Below, piece after piece: positions 48,099-58,803 of a stretch of 64,000 nucleotides of DNA. The DNA comes from a virus, in the IMG/VR virus record IMGVR_UViG_3300050343_000281, positions 1-64,000 of that record, one strand, 5' to 3'. A program made the position numbers and the translations under genes. The number at the start of each line of letters is the position of its first letter. Position 1 is the first letter of the stretch. The notes beneath the pieces are model-generated. The model had not been told where the DNA came from, ran no database searches, and saw only the letters and a list, made by a program, of their open reading frames with translations.

Positions 48099-50342
48099 AT
48101 GGCACAACAATTAAAGAAGAAGTTTATTGCCGACAACGCAGTTGACGGTGATAAAATCAAACTACTTAAAGATCAGTCTTTAGAAATTGAAAATCAAGCT
48201 GGTCAAGTAATTAGCTTGTTACAATTAAATGCTTCTGATGAAGTTCTTATTAAAGGCGAAGCTGCTGCTACAAGAGCTTACGTTGATCAAGAAGTTAGTG
48301 CAGAAGAGACTAGAGCAATGGCTGCTGAAAGTGTTTTACAGGGCGAAATTAATGCAGAAGAAGTAGCTAGAATTGCTGCAGACTCTGCTTTACAAGATGC
48401 TGTAGATGCTGAAGTAGCTGCAAGAATTGCTGCTGACGATGTTTTAGATACTGCAATTAGTGCAGAGCAATCTAGAGCACAAGGCGAAGAAGCAAGAATT
48501 GAAGGTAAAGTAGATCAAGAAGTAATTGATAGAGCTGCTGCTGATACCACATTACAAGGTAATATAGATGCAGAAGAATCTAGAGCACTTGCTCAAGAAG
48601 CTGCTATCAGAGGCGAATTTGCTGCTGCTGATACTGCACTACATACTACTATTTCTGCAGAAATTGATGCAGATGTTTTAGTAGAAACTCAAAGAGCACA
48701 AGGTGAAGAGTCTAGAATTGAAGGTATAGTAGATCAAGAGGTTCTTGATAGAGCTGCTGCTGATACTACATTACAAAGTGCAATTGATACTGAAAAAAGT
48801 AGAATTGATGCAATTTTATCAGCTTCTACTGCAAATGCGGACAGTTTCAAAGAAATTGTTGACTTAATCAATTCAGTTGATACTGCAAACGATGACGCTT
48901 TTGCTGCCTATGTACTATCTAATAACGCTGCATTAGCTGCTGAAGTATCAGCTAGAGGGACACTAGAAGGCGAATTTGATGCTTACGTAATTTCTAACGA
49001 TGCTGCATTAGCACAAGAAGTTAGTGATAGAGCTGCTGACGTAAATGCAGAAGAAACCAGAGCACTAGCTGCTGAAGGTGTTTTACAAGGTAATATTGAT
49101 TCAGAAGCTGCTTCTAGAGCTGCTGAAGATCTATTAATGTTAAAATTAGATGGGTCTAGACCAATGGGGGCTGCTTTAGCTATGGGATCTTTTAAGATTT
49201 CAGGAATGGCAGACGGTTCTGTTGCTTCAGATGCTATTAATAAAGGTCAATTAGATGCTGCAATCGCTGGAGCTGCTTCAGACGTAACAGCTTTAGAAAA
49301 TGAGTTAACTCAAGAAATTTCTGACAGAGAAGCTGGCGACGCTGCTATAAAAGGTGTTCTGGGAGGAATGGAAGCTTATACTACTATTAAAGCTCTAAGT
49401 GACGCTGTAGAAGCTGAAGAGTCTGCTAGAGGTACTTTAGAAGGCGAGTTCGATGCTTATGTTATATCTAACGATGCTGCATTAGCACAAGAAGTTTCTG
49501 ATAGAAGTGCATTAGAAGGGGAGTTTGACGCTTATAAAATCTCTAATGATGCGGCTTTAGCTGCTGAAGTATCAGCTAGAGAAACTTTAGAAGGTGAGCA
49601 TGACGCTTATGTTATCTCAAATAATGCTGCATTAGCACAAGAAGTTTCAGCCAGAGGCTCTGCTGACAATACGCTACAAAGTAACATTGATGCTGAAGCA
49701 TCAGCTAGAATTGCTGCAGACGTTGTTTTACAAAGTGCAATTGACACTGAAAAAGGTAGAATTGATACTATCTTAGATATGTCTACTGCAGATGCGGACA
49801 GTTTCAAAGAAATTGTTGACTTAATCAATAGCGTAGATACTGAAAATGATAATTTATTTTCTGGACATGTAACAACTTATAACGCTTATGTTACTGCAAA
49901 CGACGCTAGAGTTTTAGCTGTAGAAGGCGAAGTTGATACTCTTCAGTCTGAAATGAGTGCTGTAGAAGGTAGACTTGATATAGTTGAGCCAAAAGTTTCT
50001 ACTCTAGAAATGGAAATGGACGCTGTAGAAAACAGAGCTACTACTTTAGAAGGTGAAATGGACTCTGCTGAAGGAAGATTAGACGCTATTGAAGCTGAAG
50101 TTTTCCATAAAGAGCAGTTTGTTCTTACTCAAATTCAAATAGACGCTCAAAAAGTAGTTCTTTCTAATGCTCCACAAGCTAACTCTGTAGTAGCTTTTGC
50201 GGGTAGACTAGCTCTTCACGAAGGTGCTGCTCAAGATTACGAAATGTCTGGTTCTGATTTTCAATTCAGAGGAGACATTGCTACAGCCGGAGTTTCTGCT
50301 CTTGTAGCTGGAGATGTTATTACTATAGTTTACTACAAGTAA
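48099..50342 (+). CDS. Long repetitive tail fibre protein (747 aa)
   Basis: Mostly tandem coiled-coil repeats of the AEETRALAAEGVLQGNID type, with longer duplicated blocks (FKEIVDLINSVDTAND near 250 and 568; EGEFDAYVISNDAALAQEVS several times). The C-terminal ~75 residues (SVVAFAGRLALHEGAAQDYE, then FQFRGDIATAGVSALVAGDV) form a small beta domain related in style to 46098-46475. Codon bias resembles the coat gene, suggesting high expression. Confidence 0.85.
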   Translation: MAQQLKKKFIADNAVDGDKIKLLKDQSLEIENQAGQVISLLQLNASDEVLIKGEAAATRAYVDQEVSAEETRAMAAESVLQGEINAEEVARIAADSALQDAVDAEVAARIAADDVLDTAISAEQSRAQGEEARIEGKVDQEVIDRAAADTTLQGNIDAEESRALAQEAAIRGEFAAADTALHTTISAEIDADVLVETQRAQGEESRIEGIVDQEVLDRAAADTTLQSAIDTEKSRIDAILSASTANADSFKEIVDLINSVDTANDDAFAAYVLSNNAALAAEVSARGTLEGEFDAYVISNDAALAQEVSDRAADVNAEETRALAAEGVLQGNIDSEAASRAAEDLLMLKLDGSRPMGAALAMGSFKISGMADGSVASDAINKGQLDAAIAGAASDVTALENELTQEISDREAGDAAIKGVLGGMEAYTTIKALSDAVEAEESARGTLEGEFDAYVISNDAALAQEVSDRSALEGEFDAYKISNDAALAAEVSARETLEGEHDAYVISNNAALAQEVSARGSADNTLQSNIDAEASARIAADVVLQSAIDTEKGRIDTILDMSTADADSFKEIVDLINSVDTENDNLFSGHVTTYNAYVTANDARVLAVEGEVDTLQSEMSAVEGRLDIVEPKVSTLEMEMDAVENRATTLEGEMDSAEGRLDAIEAEVFHKEQFVLTQIQIDAQKVVLSNAPQANSVVAFAGRLALHEGAAQDYEMSGSDFQFRGDIATAGVSALVAGDVITIVYYK

Positions 50343-50359
50343 TAGATATTAATTAAATT

Positions 50360-50382
50360 GGAGGGCTTTGCCCTCCTCTTTA
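50360..50382 (+). terminator. Intrinsic terminator after the long fibre gene
   Basis: GGAGGGC-TTT-GCCCTCC followed by TCTTTAT; a 7-bp GC-rich stem with a short T-tract. Confidence 0.78.
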
Positions 50383-50400
50383 TAAAACAAAGGAATTAAA

Positions 50401-51213
50401 ATGTTAACTATAAATGGAGATTTACAAAAAGGCTCAGAAGTAGAATTTGTGCTAAATCTAAACGATCTTCTAGCACATTCTAAAGTTTCTAGTGACGGCT
50501 ATTTTTCTAATCAAGGGATTTGGGATAAAATTCTTTTAAGTTATTCTAGTGTACCTGGACTTCAAAAAGAAGTATTAGTATTTAAAGATGTAGATCTTGG
50601 TATAGATAGTTCTGCAGATTTTGGAGTATTTTCAAATGCTAGGGATAGTTTTTTTATAAAAAGCTTAACAATTTTAGACAAACAAGGTGGATATTTACAG
50701 ATAAAAAGAGATGAGCTAACAGTAGCTGATTTTGACATTCATCTAGGAGACGCTCCATTAGAGTTTAATGGTTTTAGCGGAGTAGGGTCTAATGATGTTG
50801 AAATAAACTTAATAGATACTATTCAAAGTGATATTGTAACCCTTCAAAATGAAGTAAATACACTTAAACAAAGTCCTACAGCTCCTGGTAATTTAGTAGA
50901 CGCTGCTGAAATAACAAATAACCAAAGTGTTTTTGTTAACATAGCTGATGCAGTATTACCAGAAGGAACTAAAACTGCTATATTACACTATAGCGTAGAA
51001 AGATCTAATAGTGTGGATAGTTTTTTACAAATTGGAGAACTAAAAGTTGTTACCGATGGAACTAGTTTTTTTATAAACGATAGTTTTAGTGGTGATTTTG
51101 CTGGAGTAGATTTTAATATCACAAGCTCAGGTCAGATACAATATAAAAGCTCTTACATGGCTTCAATTAGCTATCAAAGTAAGTTGTATATTAAAATAGT
51201 ATCTTCTTTTTAG
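50401..51213 (+). CDS. Fibre protein with shared tip module (270 aa)
   Basis: The last ~80 residues (AILHYSVERS, IGELKVVTDG, DSFSGDFAGVDFNI, SSGQIQYKSS, IKIVSSF) are strikingly close to the end of the opposite-strand protein at 15889-16671. The N-terminal part is beta-rich. Probably one of several alternative adhesin tips. Confidence 0.78.
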   Translation: MLTINGDLQKGSEVEFVLNLNDLLAHSKVSSDGYFSNQGIWDKILLSYSSVPGLQKEVLVFKDVDLGIDSSADFGVFSNARDSFFIKSLTILDKQGGYLQIKRDELTVADFDIHLGDAPLEFNGFSGVGSNDVEINLIDTIQSDIVTLQNEVNTLKQSPTAPGNLVDAAEITNNQSVFVNIADAVLPEGTKTAILHYSVERSNSVDSFLQIGELKVVTDGTSFFINDSFSGDFAGVDFNITSSGQIQYKSSYMASISYQSKLYIKIVSSF

Positions 51214-51310
51214 TATATAAAAAATACTAACTTAGTATCGTCCTGGATTTTTATTTTAATAATGTAATTACAAGGATTTATAGAATATTATATTCATATA
51301 ATGTTGATTT

Positions 51311-51323
51311 TTTAACAACTATA
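51311..51323 (+). promoter_or_regulatory. Late-type promoter box TTTAACAACTATA
   Basis: 20 nt before the start at 51344; followed by GTACAA. It begins the tail-nozzle operon. Confidence 0.78.
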
Positions 51324-51343
51324 GTACAAATAGGAGTGTACAC

Positions 51344-51703
51344 ATGAAAAAAGATAAAAGAATGAAAGGAATGGCTAAGTTAAGTCAGTTAAGTGAGCTT
51401 AGTAAAGAAATGAAAAAAATGATGGGCGATGACTATGCTAAGGGACTTCAAAAAGTTACAGTAGCATCTGACTCTCCAGAAGGTCTTAAAAAAGGACTAT
51501 CAAAAGCACAAGAAATCATGGAAAAAAAAGGTCTTATGAAAGAAGAAAAAGAAGATAAGGCTGAAGAAAAAGAAGAAGATGAAATGTGCGAAGCTTGCGA
51601 AGGAGAAGGTTGCGAAGCTTGTGAAGAACAAGAAGAAATGTCTCCAGAAGTAATTAAAAAACAAATCAAGGAACTTCAGGCAAAATTAGCTGAAATGGAG
51701 TAA
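51344..51703 (+). CDS. Acidic protein with Cys pairs (119 aa)
   Basis: Basic N-terminal half, then Glu-rich segment with CEACEGEGCEACEEQEE, four Cys in two CxxC pairs, and a terminal helix. Could be a metal-binding structural or assembly protein; no family recognised. Confidence 0.68.
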   Translation: MKKDKRMKGMAKLSQLSELSKEMKKMMGDDYAKGLQKVTVASDSPEGLKKGLSKAQEIMEKKGLMKEEKEDKAEEKEEDEMCEACEGEGCEACEEQEEMSPEVIKKQIKELQAKLAEME

Positions 51704-51706
51704 TAG

Positions 51707-52708
51707 ATGGCAAGACCAATAATTGCCTCTAAGCTGATCAGATCAGTTAGAAATAGGGCTTTAATCCCAACAGATACTTCTACATACCAAGACCAAGATA
51801 TTCTCGATATTCTAAACGAGGAAGTTACACAAGGTCTTTTATCCACAATTATGTCTCTAAATGAAGAACATTTAGTAGACCATATCGACATTCCAATAAA
51901 CTCAACTCAAGACTTATCAAACGGTATAAAAATACCAGAAAGAGCAGTAGGTAATAAATTAAGAGAAGTTTCCTATATTAGAGAAGGAAATATATACGAA
52001 TTATCTAGAATCTCTTTAGAAGAACTTTCTGACTACAGAAATGACTTTGATAGATATAACTATAACCTAGACCTTTTTTATATAGAAGGAGATAGGATTA
52101 AATTTGTATCTAATAGAGTTAGTGCTGATTTTGTAAGAGTATATTTTTACATGATGCCTAATGATATAGTACTTGAAACAGAATGTGCTCAAATAATAAA
52201 TATACTTGATAACGGAGATGGAACTACAAAGTTAACTTTATCTACTTTTCCAGAAAGTTTATTAGCTGTAAATGGAGATTATCCTTTATATGACTTTGTT
52301 AGTCCAAAAGTTCCTAATAAAATTACAGGATTTGATGTAAAACTATTAGAAACTGAAAGTCCTATAAACCAAAACGATAAAACTATACTTTTTAAAACAG
52401 AAGATCTTCCATCTAACTTAGAAAAAAATGATTATTTATGTAAGCAATTTACCACTCCTTATCTAAACATGCCTACAGAAATGCACTCATTATTAGCACA
52501 AAGAGCTGCTATATATATCCTTGAAGCACTTGGAGATACAGAAGGCTTAAGAAACGCTGCTGCTAGATTACAGGGAATGAATGTATCTATTCAAACTGTT
52601 TTAGAAGATAGAGTAGAAGGTGCTCCACAAAAAATTAACCCAAGACACTCACCTCTTTCTCAGACATCTTGGGTTGGGACAAGAGGTAGAAATAAAGGGA
52701 GAGGATAA
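51707..52708 (+). CDS. Head-tail adaptor or tail tubular A-like protein (333 aa)
   Basis: RSVRNRALIPTDTSTYQDQD, then ILDILNEEVTQGLLSTIMSL is the opening of podovirus ring/adaptor proteins, with a mostly helical end (MHSLLAQRAAIYILEALGDT, then LRNAAARLQGM). It overlaps the giant nozzle gene by one base, the conserved gene order of tubular tail proteins. Confidence 0.72.
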   Translation: MARPIIASKLIRSVRNRALIPTDTSTYQDQDILDILNEEVTQGLLSTIMSLNEEHLVDHIDIPINSTQDLSNGIKIPERAVGNKLREVSYIREGNIYELSRISLEELSDYRNDFDRYNYNLDLFYIEGDRIKFVSNRVSADFVRVYFYMMPNDIVLETECAQIINILDNGDGTTKLTLSTFPESLLAVNGDYPLYDFVSPKVPNKITGFDVKLLETESPINQNDKTILFKTEDLPSNLEKNDYLCKQFTTPYLNMPTEMHSLLAQRAAIYILEALGDTEGLRNAAARLQGMNVSIQTVLEDRVEGAPQKINPRHSPLSQTSWVGTRGRNKGRG

Positions 52709-55700
52709 TGTCTCAAAGATCCAATACCATTAAAGCTGCAGGATTATATACATTTTTATCAGAGCTACAAGCTCCAGAAGGGAGTTTAGTAAAAGCTGAT
52801 AATATAAATATAGATGAAATGGGAGTTATCACTCCTAGAAGAGGCTTTGGTGATTATGGAGAAGAACTTCCTAATACTAGTCAAACAGTTAAACAATTAT
52901 TAGAATATAAAAACAGAATACTAAGACATTATAACGGTAAGTTAGAATTTGACGATGGTAACGGAGTATTCACTCCATTCTTAGAAACTATTGAAGAAGT
53001 AGAGCCAGGTCTTAGAATAAAATCAAAACAAGTAAACAGTAATTTATATTTTACTAGTAGCGAAGGTATAAAAAAACTTTCTGCAAAAACATCAGCAGAT
53101 TTAAGTAATATTAACATTGATAATGCAGGAGTCCCAAAAGCAGTAGACCTAACTGCTAAAGTATCTCCAGCTTCTACAGCACTAGGTTTTTTACCCCCTA
53201 GATCTAAAGTAGGTTATAAAATTCTCTATGGATATAGAGATTTAAATAATGTACTTATATTAGGAGCACCTACTTCAATAACCGTTGTTACAAATGCTGA
53301 AAGAGATATTCCTACTCCAGAACAGTTTAGTATTACTTTTCAAGAAGGTACTAGTGCTGAGCAAGATTTTATAAGTACTGAAGGAATTGGAAAATACTTT
53401 ACAATATCTACATTAGATATAGACTACTATGTTTGGTATAATATAGCAGATATTGGAGACTCAGAAACGGCTACTGAAAGACCAGAAGACGAAGATACTT
53501 TTGGGAAAATACCAATTCAAGTTAATGTTAATAAAACTGACACTAATGAAAAAATAGCTGCAAAAACAGCAAACGTACTAAACAATGAATTATCTTCTCA
53601 ATTTGAAGTAATATTTTTAGGAAATAAGATTACACTAAAGAGTAAAGAAGATGGTAATATAAAAAACGCAACTAATGGAAATTTAACAGCTAATGAAATC
53701 TTACTAGAGATCATTCTAGAAGGTAATTTAATAGAAGGTAAAAACGTAAATTGCGAAATAGAAACGGTAATACCAAATACAATAGATAAAGACAGATTAC
53801 CGTTTTTTATTCAAATATATAGAACTAGATTTATAACAGCTACTGAAGATCAAGAACTTTCTGATATACTTCCAGGAGAAGAATGTAACTTGGTCCATGA
53901 AGAAGCTATAACACTAGAGCCTGGGCAAATATATACCCATATAGATGACGTAACAGAAGACTTTAGAGATAGAGGAACTCCTTTATACAATAATCCATTT
54001 TCAGGAGAAGGTCTACTACAAACCAATGAAATCCCACCTATTGCAAAGGATATAGAAAACTTTAATAACTATACCTTTTATTCCAACACAAAAACATTCC
54101 ACAGATCTCAATTTAGATTTATTTCAGTAGACGATTTTAAAAACGAAGAAACAGCTATATTTATAGGAAATGAAGATATACTTAATCAATATGTTTTTAG
54201 AGGAGTACAGGAACAAACTACAATTACTTGTGGAACAAAAGCTAATACAGCAGAGTCTGTTATTGAAGAAAATCAATTAGTTTTTAAAAACCCTAATTTA
54301 AATTATTTAAAAGATACTGCAGAGTTTCAAGTTGCGGTAGATAATGGGATAGTGTCATCGTCCAGTGCTTCTTTAGCAATTTTTGAAAATTACTTGGCAG
54401 ATGCACCATCTTTAAATACTTTAAATTTTTATGAAATAGTTAATAACCAGTTAATATTAAAAAACAATAATATAGAAATTTTTAATGAAGAAATAAAATC
54501 TATAAGCATATATCAAAACTATTTAGCAACTTTAAGCCTAAGAGGAGATCCTCCCAATACTGATGGAGTTTTACGTTTATATGAGATCATAAAAGATCCT
54601 GTTACTGAGGACATAATTCTTAATGGAGCCGGATTTTCTACTTTTGATTCTAATGTTTTATCTAATAATAGTGTGTTGTCTATTTTTAACGATACTGTGG
54701 TTCATACAAATGAAGATGGTGATAATATATTTATACATAAAATACAAAACAACACTATAAACCCTACTCCAGACCTTATAATAGATAATCAAACAATTAC
54801 TGATTTAAAAATATCTAGTTTGAGTCTTTATCAAGATTTATTATTAGTAGGAGGAGAAAAAACTTTATTAATTGATATATCTGATTTGCAGAATATAGTT
54901 ATAAAAAATGAAATTAACACTGAAATGCAAGAATCTTTTGTATCAATACAAGGATCATATGCTTTAGTATCTAATGTTTTATCTTCTGGAAGTAACGATT
55001 CTTTTACTAATGCTGGAGAGGTTAAAGTATATAAAATTAATACAAATAATCAACTAAATTTGTTAACCACTTTGTACTCTCCTATTGAAATAGATAGTGG
55101 CTCTTTTGGAAGATCTGTAGACGTTTATAACAATTATATAATAATAGGACAAAGAAAAAGAACCTTACCTTCAGGAGAAGGAAATTCATTTTTATTTAGA
55201 ATAAATAATGACGATTCTATAGAATTAATTGATGTACAAAGCTCTAGTGATGAAACGCAAACAACTTCTTTTGGAGAAATGGTAAGATTGTATGATGATA
55301 AAATAGCTGTAGGAACTACGGGACCTGTTGGAGCACCAGGCACTCATTTATTTCAAATAAAAAACAGCGAATATCTTCCAATAGAATCTACTCAACAAAA
55401 TCCAGCATATTTAAAAATATACTCAAGAGAAGACGAAAACAAATATTATTTATGGTATAATCTAGGACAGGGGGTAGATCCATCAACATTAGATAATACT
55501 TTAGAAGATTTTACTGGGATAGAGGTAAATATAACAGAAAATGACAATTTTACTGAAATACTAGAGTCAACAAAAGAAAGTCTTGAAGTATTTTCGGATT
55601 TTCAAATAAACACTGTAAATTTATTGGAAAGTTTTTTAGCAAAACAATCAACTAACATATTTAATAAAGAAAATCACGGACTTGTTACTAATACTAAAGT

Positions 55701-58700
55701 TATCTATAAAGATAAAAATTGTAATGCAATTCCGATAGATAATAACAACTTTAAGTTATATGATATAGATTCAAGCTCTGAAATTAAAGTTGGATCTATA
55801 CTAACAGAAGTATTACAAAACCCTTTAGATCACCGCCTAGAAAAAGATAATCATGGATTACAAAATGGAAACAGTGTAACTTATAATAATATAGATTACA
55901 TAGTAACTAAAGCTACTGAAAATCACTTTAAGTTATTAGAAGATGATGGCCAAGAAGTGGAAATACCAGGAATTGTTTTAGAAAATGTTACAGTTACTAG
56001 TAATGAGTTTGCAAGTAATGGTCATGGATTATTAAATAATGATTTTGTAAGACTAATAGGCACAGTAGATGATCCAAGTAAAGACGGAGAATACTTTGTT
56101 ATAAATACTATGACAGACACTTTCCAACTATCTATTACAGAAGGAGGACCTGCAGAAACATTTACTGATACGTCTAATTTAACTTTATATTCTTTGGAAG
56201 AAATAGATATACAAGTAAACGATAATTCAAGTACAATTGAAATTACTACTCCATTTAGACTTAATGTAAAAAACTCAAATGCAGGACAATCGACTGGTAT
56301 TGAAAATGTAGATCAAACCGAGGTAGAAGTTGTAAATGTTTCTCAAGGATTATCATCATATATTAATTTATATTCTGCAGAAGACACAATACATTATTAT
56401 ATTTGGTTCAATAAAGGAAATTCTATTGATCCTTTAGTAAATCAAGCTATAGGCATAGAAGTTGATATTTCTAGTGAATTAATAGCAGATAGCGAAAACG
56501 TATCTGTATATTTAAGACAAGCTTTATTAGATAATTTAGATTTTTTTGTAACACTTACAAATCCTTCTGGTGGAGTAATTGTAACTAATTCTGAAAACGG
56601 AGAGTCTACAAATTCCAGTACATTTGAAAATATTGAAACTGACATAGGTAATGGATGGGCTATTACTACGGATATTGAAGGCATAGGAGAAGATACTAGT
56701 ACTCAATCGTGTAAGTGGTCTATAAACCCATCAATAGCTATAAGCATAGAAGAAACAGCTAGGTCTTTTGTAAGAGTTGTTAATAGGGATGTAGATAGTC
56801 CAGTAAATGCATTTTATTTATCTGGAGAAGAAGACATACCAGGATTAATATTATTAGAAAATAGAAATGTAGAAGATAAACCATTTTATGTAGGAGTTAG
56901 AAATACTGGAAATATAGGCAAAGACATATCTACAGAGTTTGATCCAGCCCTGCCATTTGCAGAAGGAAAACTTGGAACTGAAATTACTGTAGGTGATATT
57001 GTTAAACTATTAGGAGAAGATATAATAAGGGTAAGTTTTGAAAAACATGGATTAAATGTAGGAGATGAAATATATTTTTATTTAGGACCAATAGACGAAC
57101 AGTCCAATGTAGATCAAATAAAACAAACTTTTACTGTTATAGAAAAAATAGAGGAAGGGATAGATCCTAATAATAATTTTTATTTGGAGTTTTCACAAAT
57201 AATAGACACCACTAACAGCCCTAGCTTTTACTTTTACAAAACAGATCAAGCTTCTGAAAACGAAGTAAAACCAAATAGGTTATATTACTCTAAGTTACTA
57301 CAACCAGAAGCAGTTCCTATTGGTAACTTTTTGGATGTAGGTAGTAGAGATTTTCCTATAGAAAGAATAATTGCATTAAGAGATACTTTGTTTGTTTTAA
57401 AAACAGACGGTATATATATGTTAACAGGATTTGGTGCTCCATTTGCAGTAAGGATATTAGATAATACTAGTAAAATAATCGCTCCAGATTCTGCAGTAGT
57501 GTTAAATAATCAAATATACTGCTTAACTGATGACGGAGTGGCTTCTATTACGGAAAGCGGAATATCTATTATATCAAGACCGATAGAAGATAGATTACTA
57601 GAAGTTACTGGGCAAGACTTTGATTTTAGACTTAGTACTTTTGCAGTACCTTACGATAACGATAAAGCATATATACTGTGGCTTCCAGTATCTTCTGAAG
57701 ACACAGTTTCTAAACAAGCCTATAGATACAACTACTATGAAAGAACTTGGACAAGATGGACAGTATCAGCTACTTCTGGAGTAGTATCAAATGATAGTAT
57801 CTTATATTTAGGTGACGGAGAACGACCATATACACTAAAAGAAAGAAAATCAAGATCTAGATTAGATTTTTCTGACATAAACTTTACTTTACAAATACCT
57901 CCTGATTCTGTAATTGGAGAAACTACTATAAGGTTGTCTAATTTTTCTAAGGTTGAAGTAGGGGATGTTTTAGTACAAGAACAATACGTTACAATTGACG
58001 TATATAATAATTTATTACTAAAACTAGATTTAGATCCCTTAGTAATTCCAGATGAAAATGAAAAATACGAAGCAATAAAAGCTGCTCCAGGAGATAACAT
58101 ATCTACAAAATTAGATCAACTTGAACAAAAACTAATATCAGATGGGATAAATATATCCGATAGAACATGGATACCATCTGCTCAAGATCTTGAAACTAGT
58201 ACATTTGCAGAATATATTAGGGATGAATTTAATGCATTTATAGATGAGTTGAATAACGAAAATAGTGGAACACAGTATAAAACTTATTCAAAAGCTAATC
58301 AGTTAATTCAATATGAATCTATAGTAGATAGCAAAAATACAAAAAGACCTGACTTAAATCGAATATCTGTTTTAATGCCTCATAGATTTTTTGAAGGAGA
58401 TATAGAAATATATAAAGCTATAAAAGCAGAAATACAATGGAATCCATTACATTTTGGAGATCCATCAGCCCAAAAGCAATTTAGTAAAGGTACGGTAATA
58501 GTAGATCAAAATAATTTTACAAAAGCAACTGTTTCTTATTCTTCAGATGTCTCGCAAGGATTTGTGGACATAGAAAAACAAGGTAAGGGAGTCGGATATT
58601 TTTCTTCTGGAAATTACGGAGATTCTAATTTGTATTGGGGAGGAGATGGAAATGATGTTCCATTGTTGAATATCATTCCTAGAGAAAAACAAAGAGGAAG

Positions 58701-58803
58701 ATACCTTAACGTAAAATTCCAACATGCAGTAGCTAGAGAAGGATTTAGAGTATTGGGAGTAACCACAGTAGTAAGAGCTGTATCAGATAGGGGATATAGA
58801 TAA
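52708..58803 (+). CDS. Giant tail nozzle / tubular tail protein (2031 aa)
   Basis: N-terminus EGSLVKADNINIDEMGVITP, then RRGFGDYG, and C-terminal propeller-like strands (IIALRDTLFVLKTDGIYMLT, NNQIYCLTDDGVASITESGI, YYERTWTRW) fit T7 gp12-type nozzle proteins, which are usually 700-900 aa. The excess comes from insertions: a domain repeated three times with the core YYxWYN or YYIWFN and a following IEVDI/IEVNI strand (near residues 240, 920 and 1230), and HGL-type repeats (NHGLVTNTKVIY, NHGLQNGNSVTY, GHGLLNNDFVRL, KHGLNVGDEIYF). It forms the tail tube end and may carry adhesin or sensor functions. Confidence 0.83.
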   Translation: MSQRSNTIKAAGLYTFLSELQAPEGSLVKADNINIDEMGVITPRRGFGDYGEELPNTSQTVKQLLEYKNRILRHYNGKLEFDDGNGVFTPFLETIEEVEPGLRIKSKQVNSNLYFTSSEGIKKLSAKTSADLSNINIDNAGVPKAVDLTAKVSPASTALGFLPPRSKVGYKILYGYRDLNNVLILGAPTSITVVTNAERDIPTPEQFSITFQEGTSAEQDFISTEGIGKYFTISTLDIDYYVWYNIADIGDSETATERPEDEDTFGKIPIQVNVNKTDTNEKIAAKTANVLNNELSSQFEVIFLGNKITLKSKEDGNIKNATNGNLTANEILLEIILEGNLIEGKNVNCEIETVIPNTIDKDRLPFFIQIYRTRFITATEDQELSDILPGEECNLVHEEAITLEPGQIYTHIDDVTEDFRDRGTPLYNNPFSGEGLLQTNEIPPIAKDIENFNNYTFYSNTKTFHRSQFRFISVDDFKNEETAIFIGNEDILNQYVFRGVQEQTTITCGTKANTAESVIEENQLVFKNPNLNYLKDTAEFQVAVDNGIVSSSSASLAIFENYLADAPSLNTLNFYEIVNNQLILKNNNIEIFNEEIKSISIYQNYLATLSLRGDPPNTDGVLRLYEIIKDPVTEDIILNGAGFSTFDSNVLSNNSVLSIFNDTVVHTNEDGDNIFIHKIQNNTINPTPDLIIDNQTITDLKISSLSLYQDLLLVGGEKTLLIDISDLQNIVIKNEINTEMQESFVSIQGSYALVSNVLSSGSNDSFTNAGEVKVYKINTNNQLNLLTTLYSPIEIDSGSFGRSVDVYNNYIIIGQRKRTLPSGEGNSFLFRINNDDSIELIDVQSSSDETQTTSFGEMVRLYDDKIAVGTTGPVGAPGTHLFQIKNSEYLPIESTQQNPAYLKIYSREDENKYYLWYNLGQGVDPSTLDNTLEDFTGIEVNITENDNFTEILESTKESLEVFSDFQINTVNLLESFLAKQSTNIFNKENHGLVTNTKVIYKDKNCNAIPIDNNNFKLYDIDSSSEIKVGSILTEVLQNPLDHRLEKDNHGLQNGNSVTYNNIDYIVTKATENHFKLLEDDGQEVEIPGIVLENVTVTSNEFASNGHGLLNNDFVRLIGTVDDPSKDGEYFVINTMTDTFQLSITEGGPAETFTDTSNLTLYSLEEIDIQVNDNSSTIEITTPFRLNVKNSNAGQSTGIENVDQTEVEVVNVSQGLSSYINLYSAEDTIHYYIWFNKGNSIDPLVNQAIGIEVDISSELIADSENVSVYLRQALLDNLDFFVTLTNPSGGVIVTNSENGESTNSSTFENIETDIGNGWAITTDIEGIGEDTSTQSCKWSINPSIAISIEETARSFVRVVNRDVDSPVNAFYLSGEEDIPGLILLENRNVEDKPFYVGVRNTGNIGKDISTEFDPALPFAEGKLGTEITVGDIVKLLGEDIIRVSFEKHGLNVGDEIYFYLGPIDEQSNVDQIKQTFTVIEKIEEGIDPNNNFYLEFSQIIDTTNSPSFYFYKTDQASENEVKPNRLYYSKLLQPEAVPIGNFLDVGSRDFPIERIIALRDTLFVLKTDGIYMLTGFGAPFAVRILDNTSKIIAPDSAVVLNNQIYCLTDDGVASITESGISIISRPIEDRLLEVTGQDFDFRLSTFAVPYDNDKAYILWLPVSSEDTVSKQAYRYNYYERTWTRWTVSATSGVVSNDSILYLGDGERPYTLKERKSRSRLDFSDINFTLQIPPDSVIGETTIRLSNFSKVEVGDVLVQEQYVTIDVYNNLLLKLDLDPLVIPDENEKYEAIKAAPGDNISTKLDQLEQKLISDGINISDRTWIPSAQDLETSTFAEYIRDEFNAFIDELNNENSGTQYKTYSKANQLIQYESIVDSKNTKRPDLNRISVLMPHRFFEGDIEIYKAIKAEIQWNPLHFGDPSAQKQFSKGTVIVDQNNFTKATVSYSSDVSQGFVDIEKQGKGVGYFSSGNYGDSNLYWGGDGNDVPLLNIIPREKQRGRYLNVKFQHAVAREGFRVLGVTTVVRAVSDRGYR

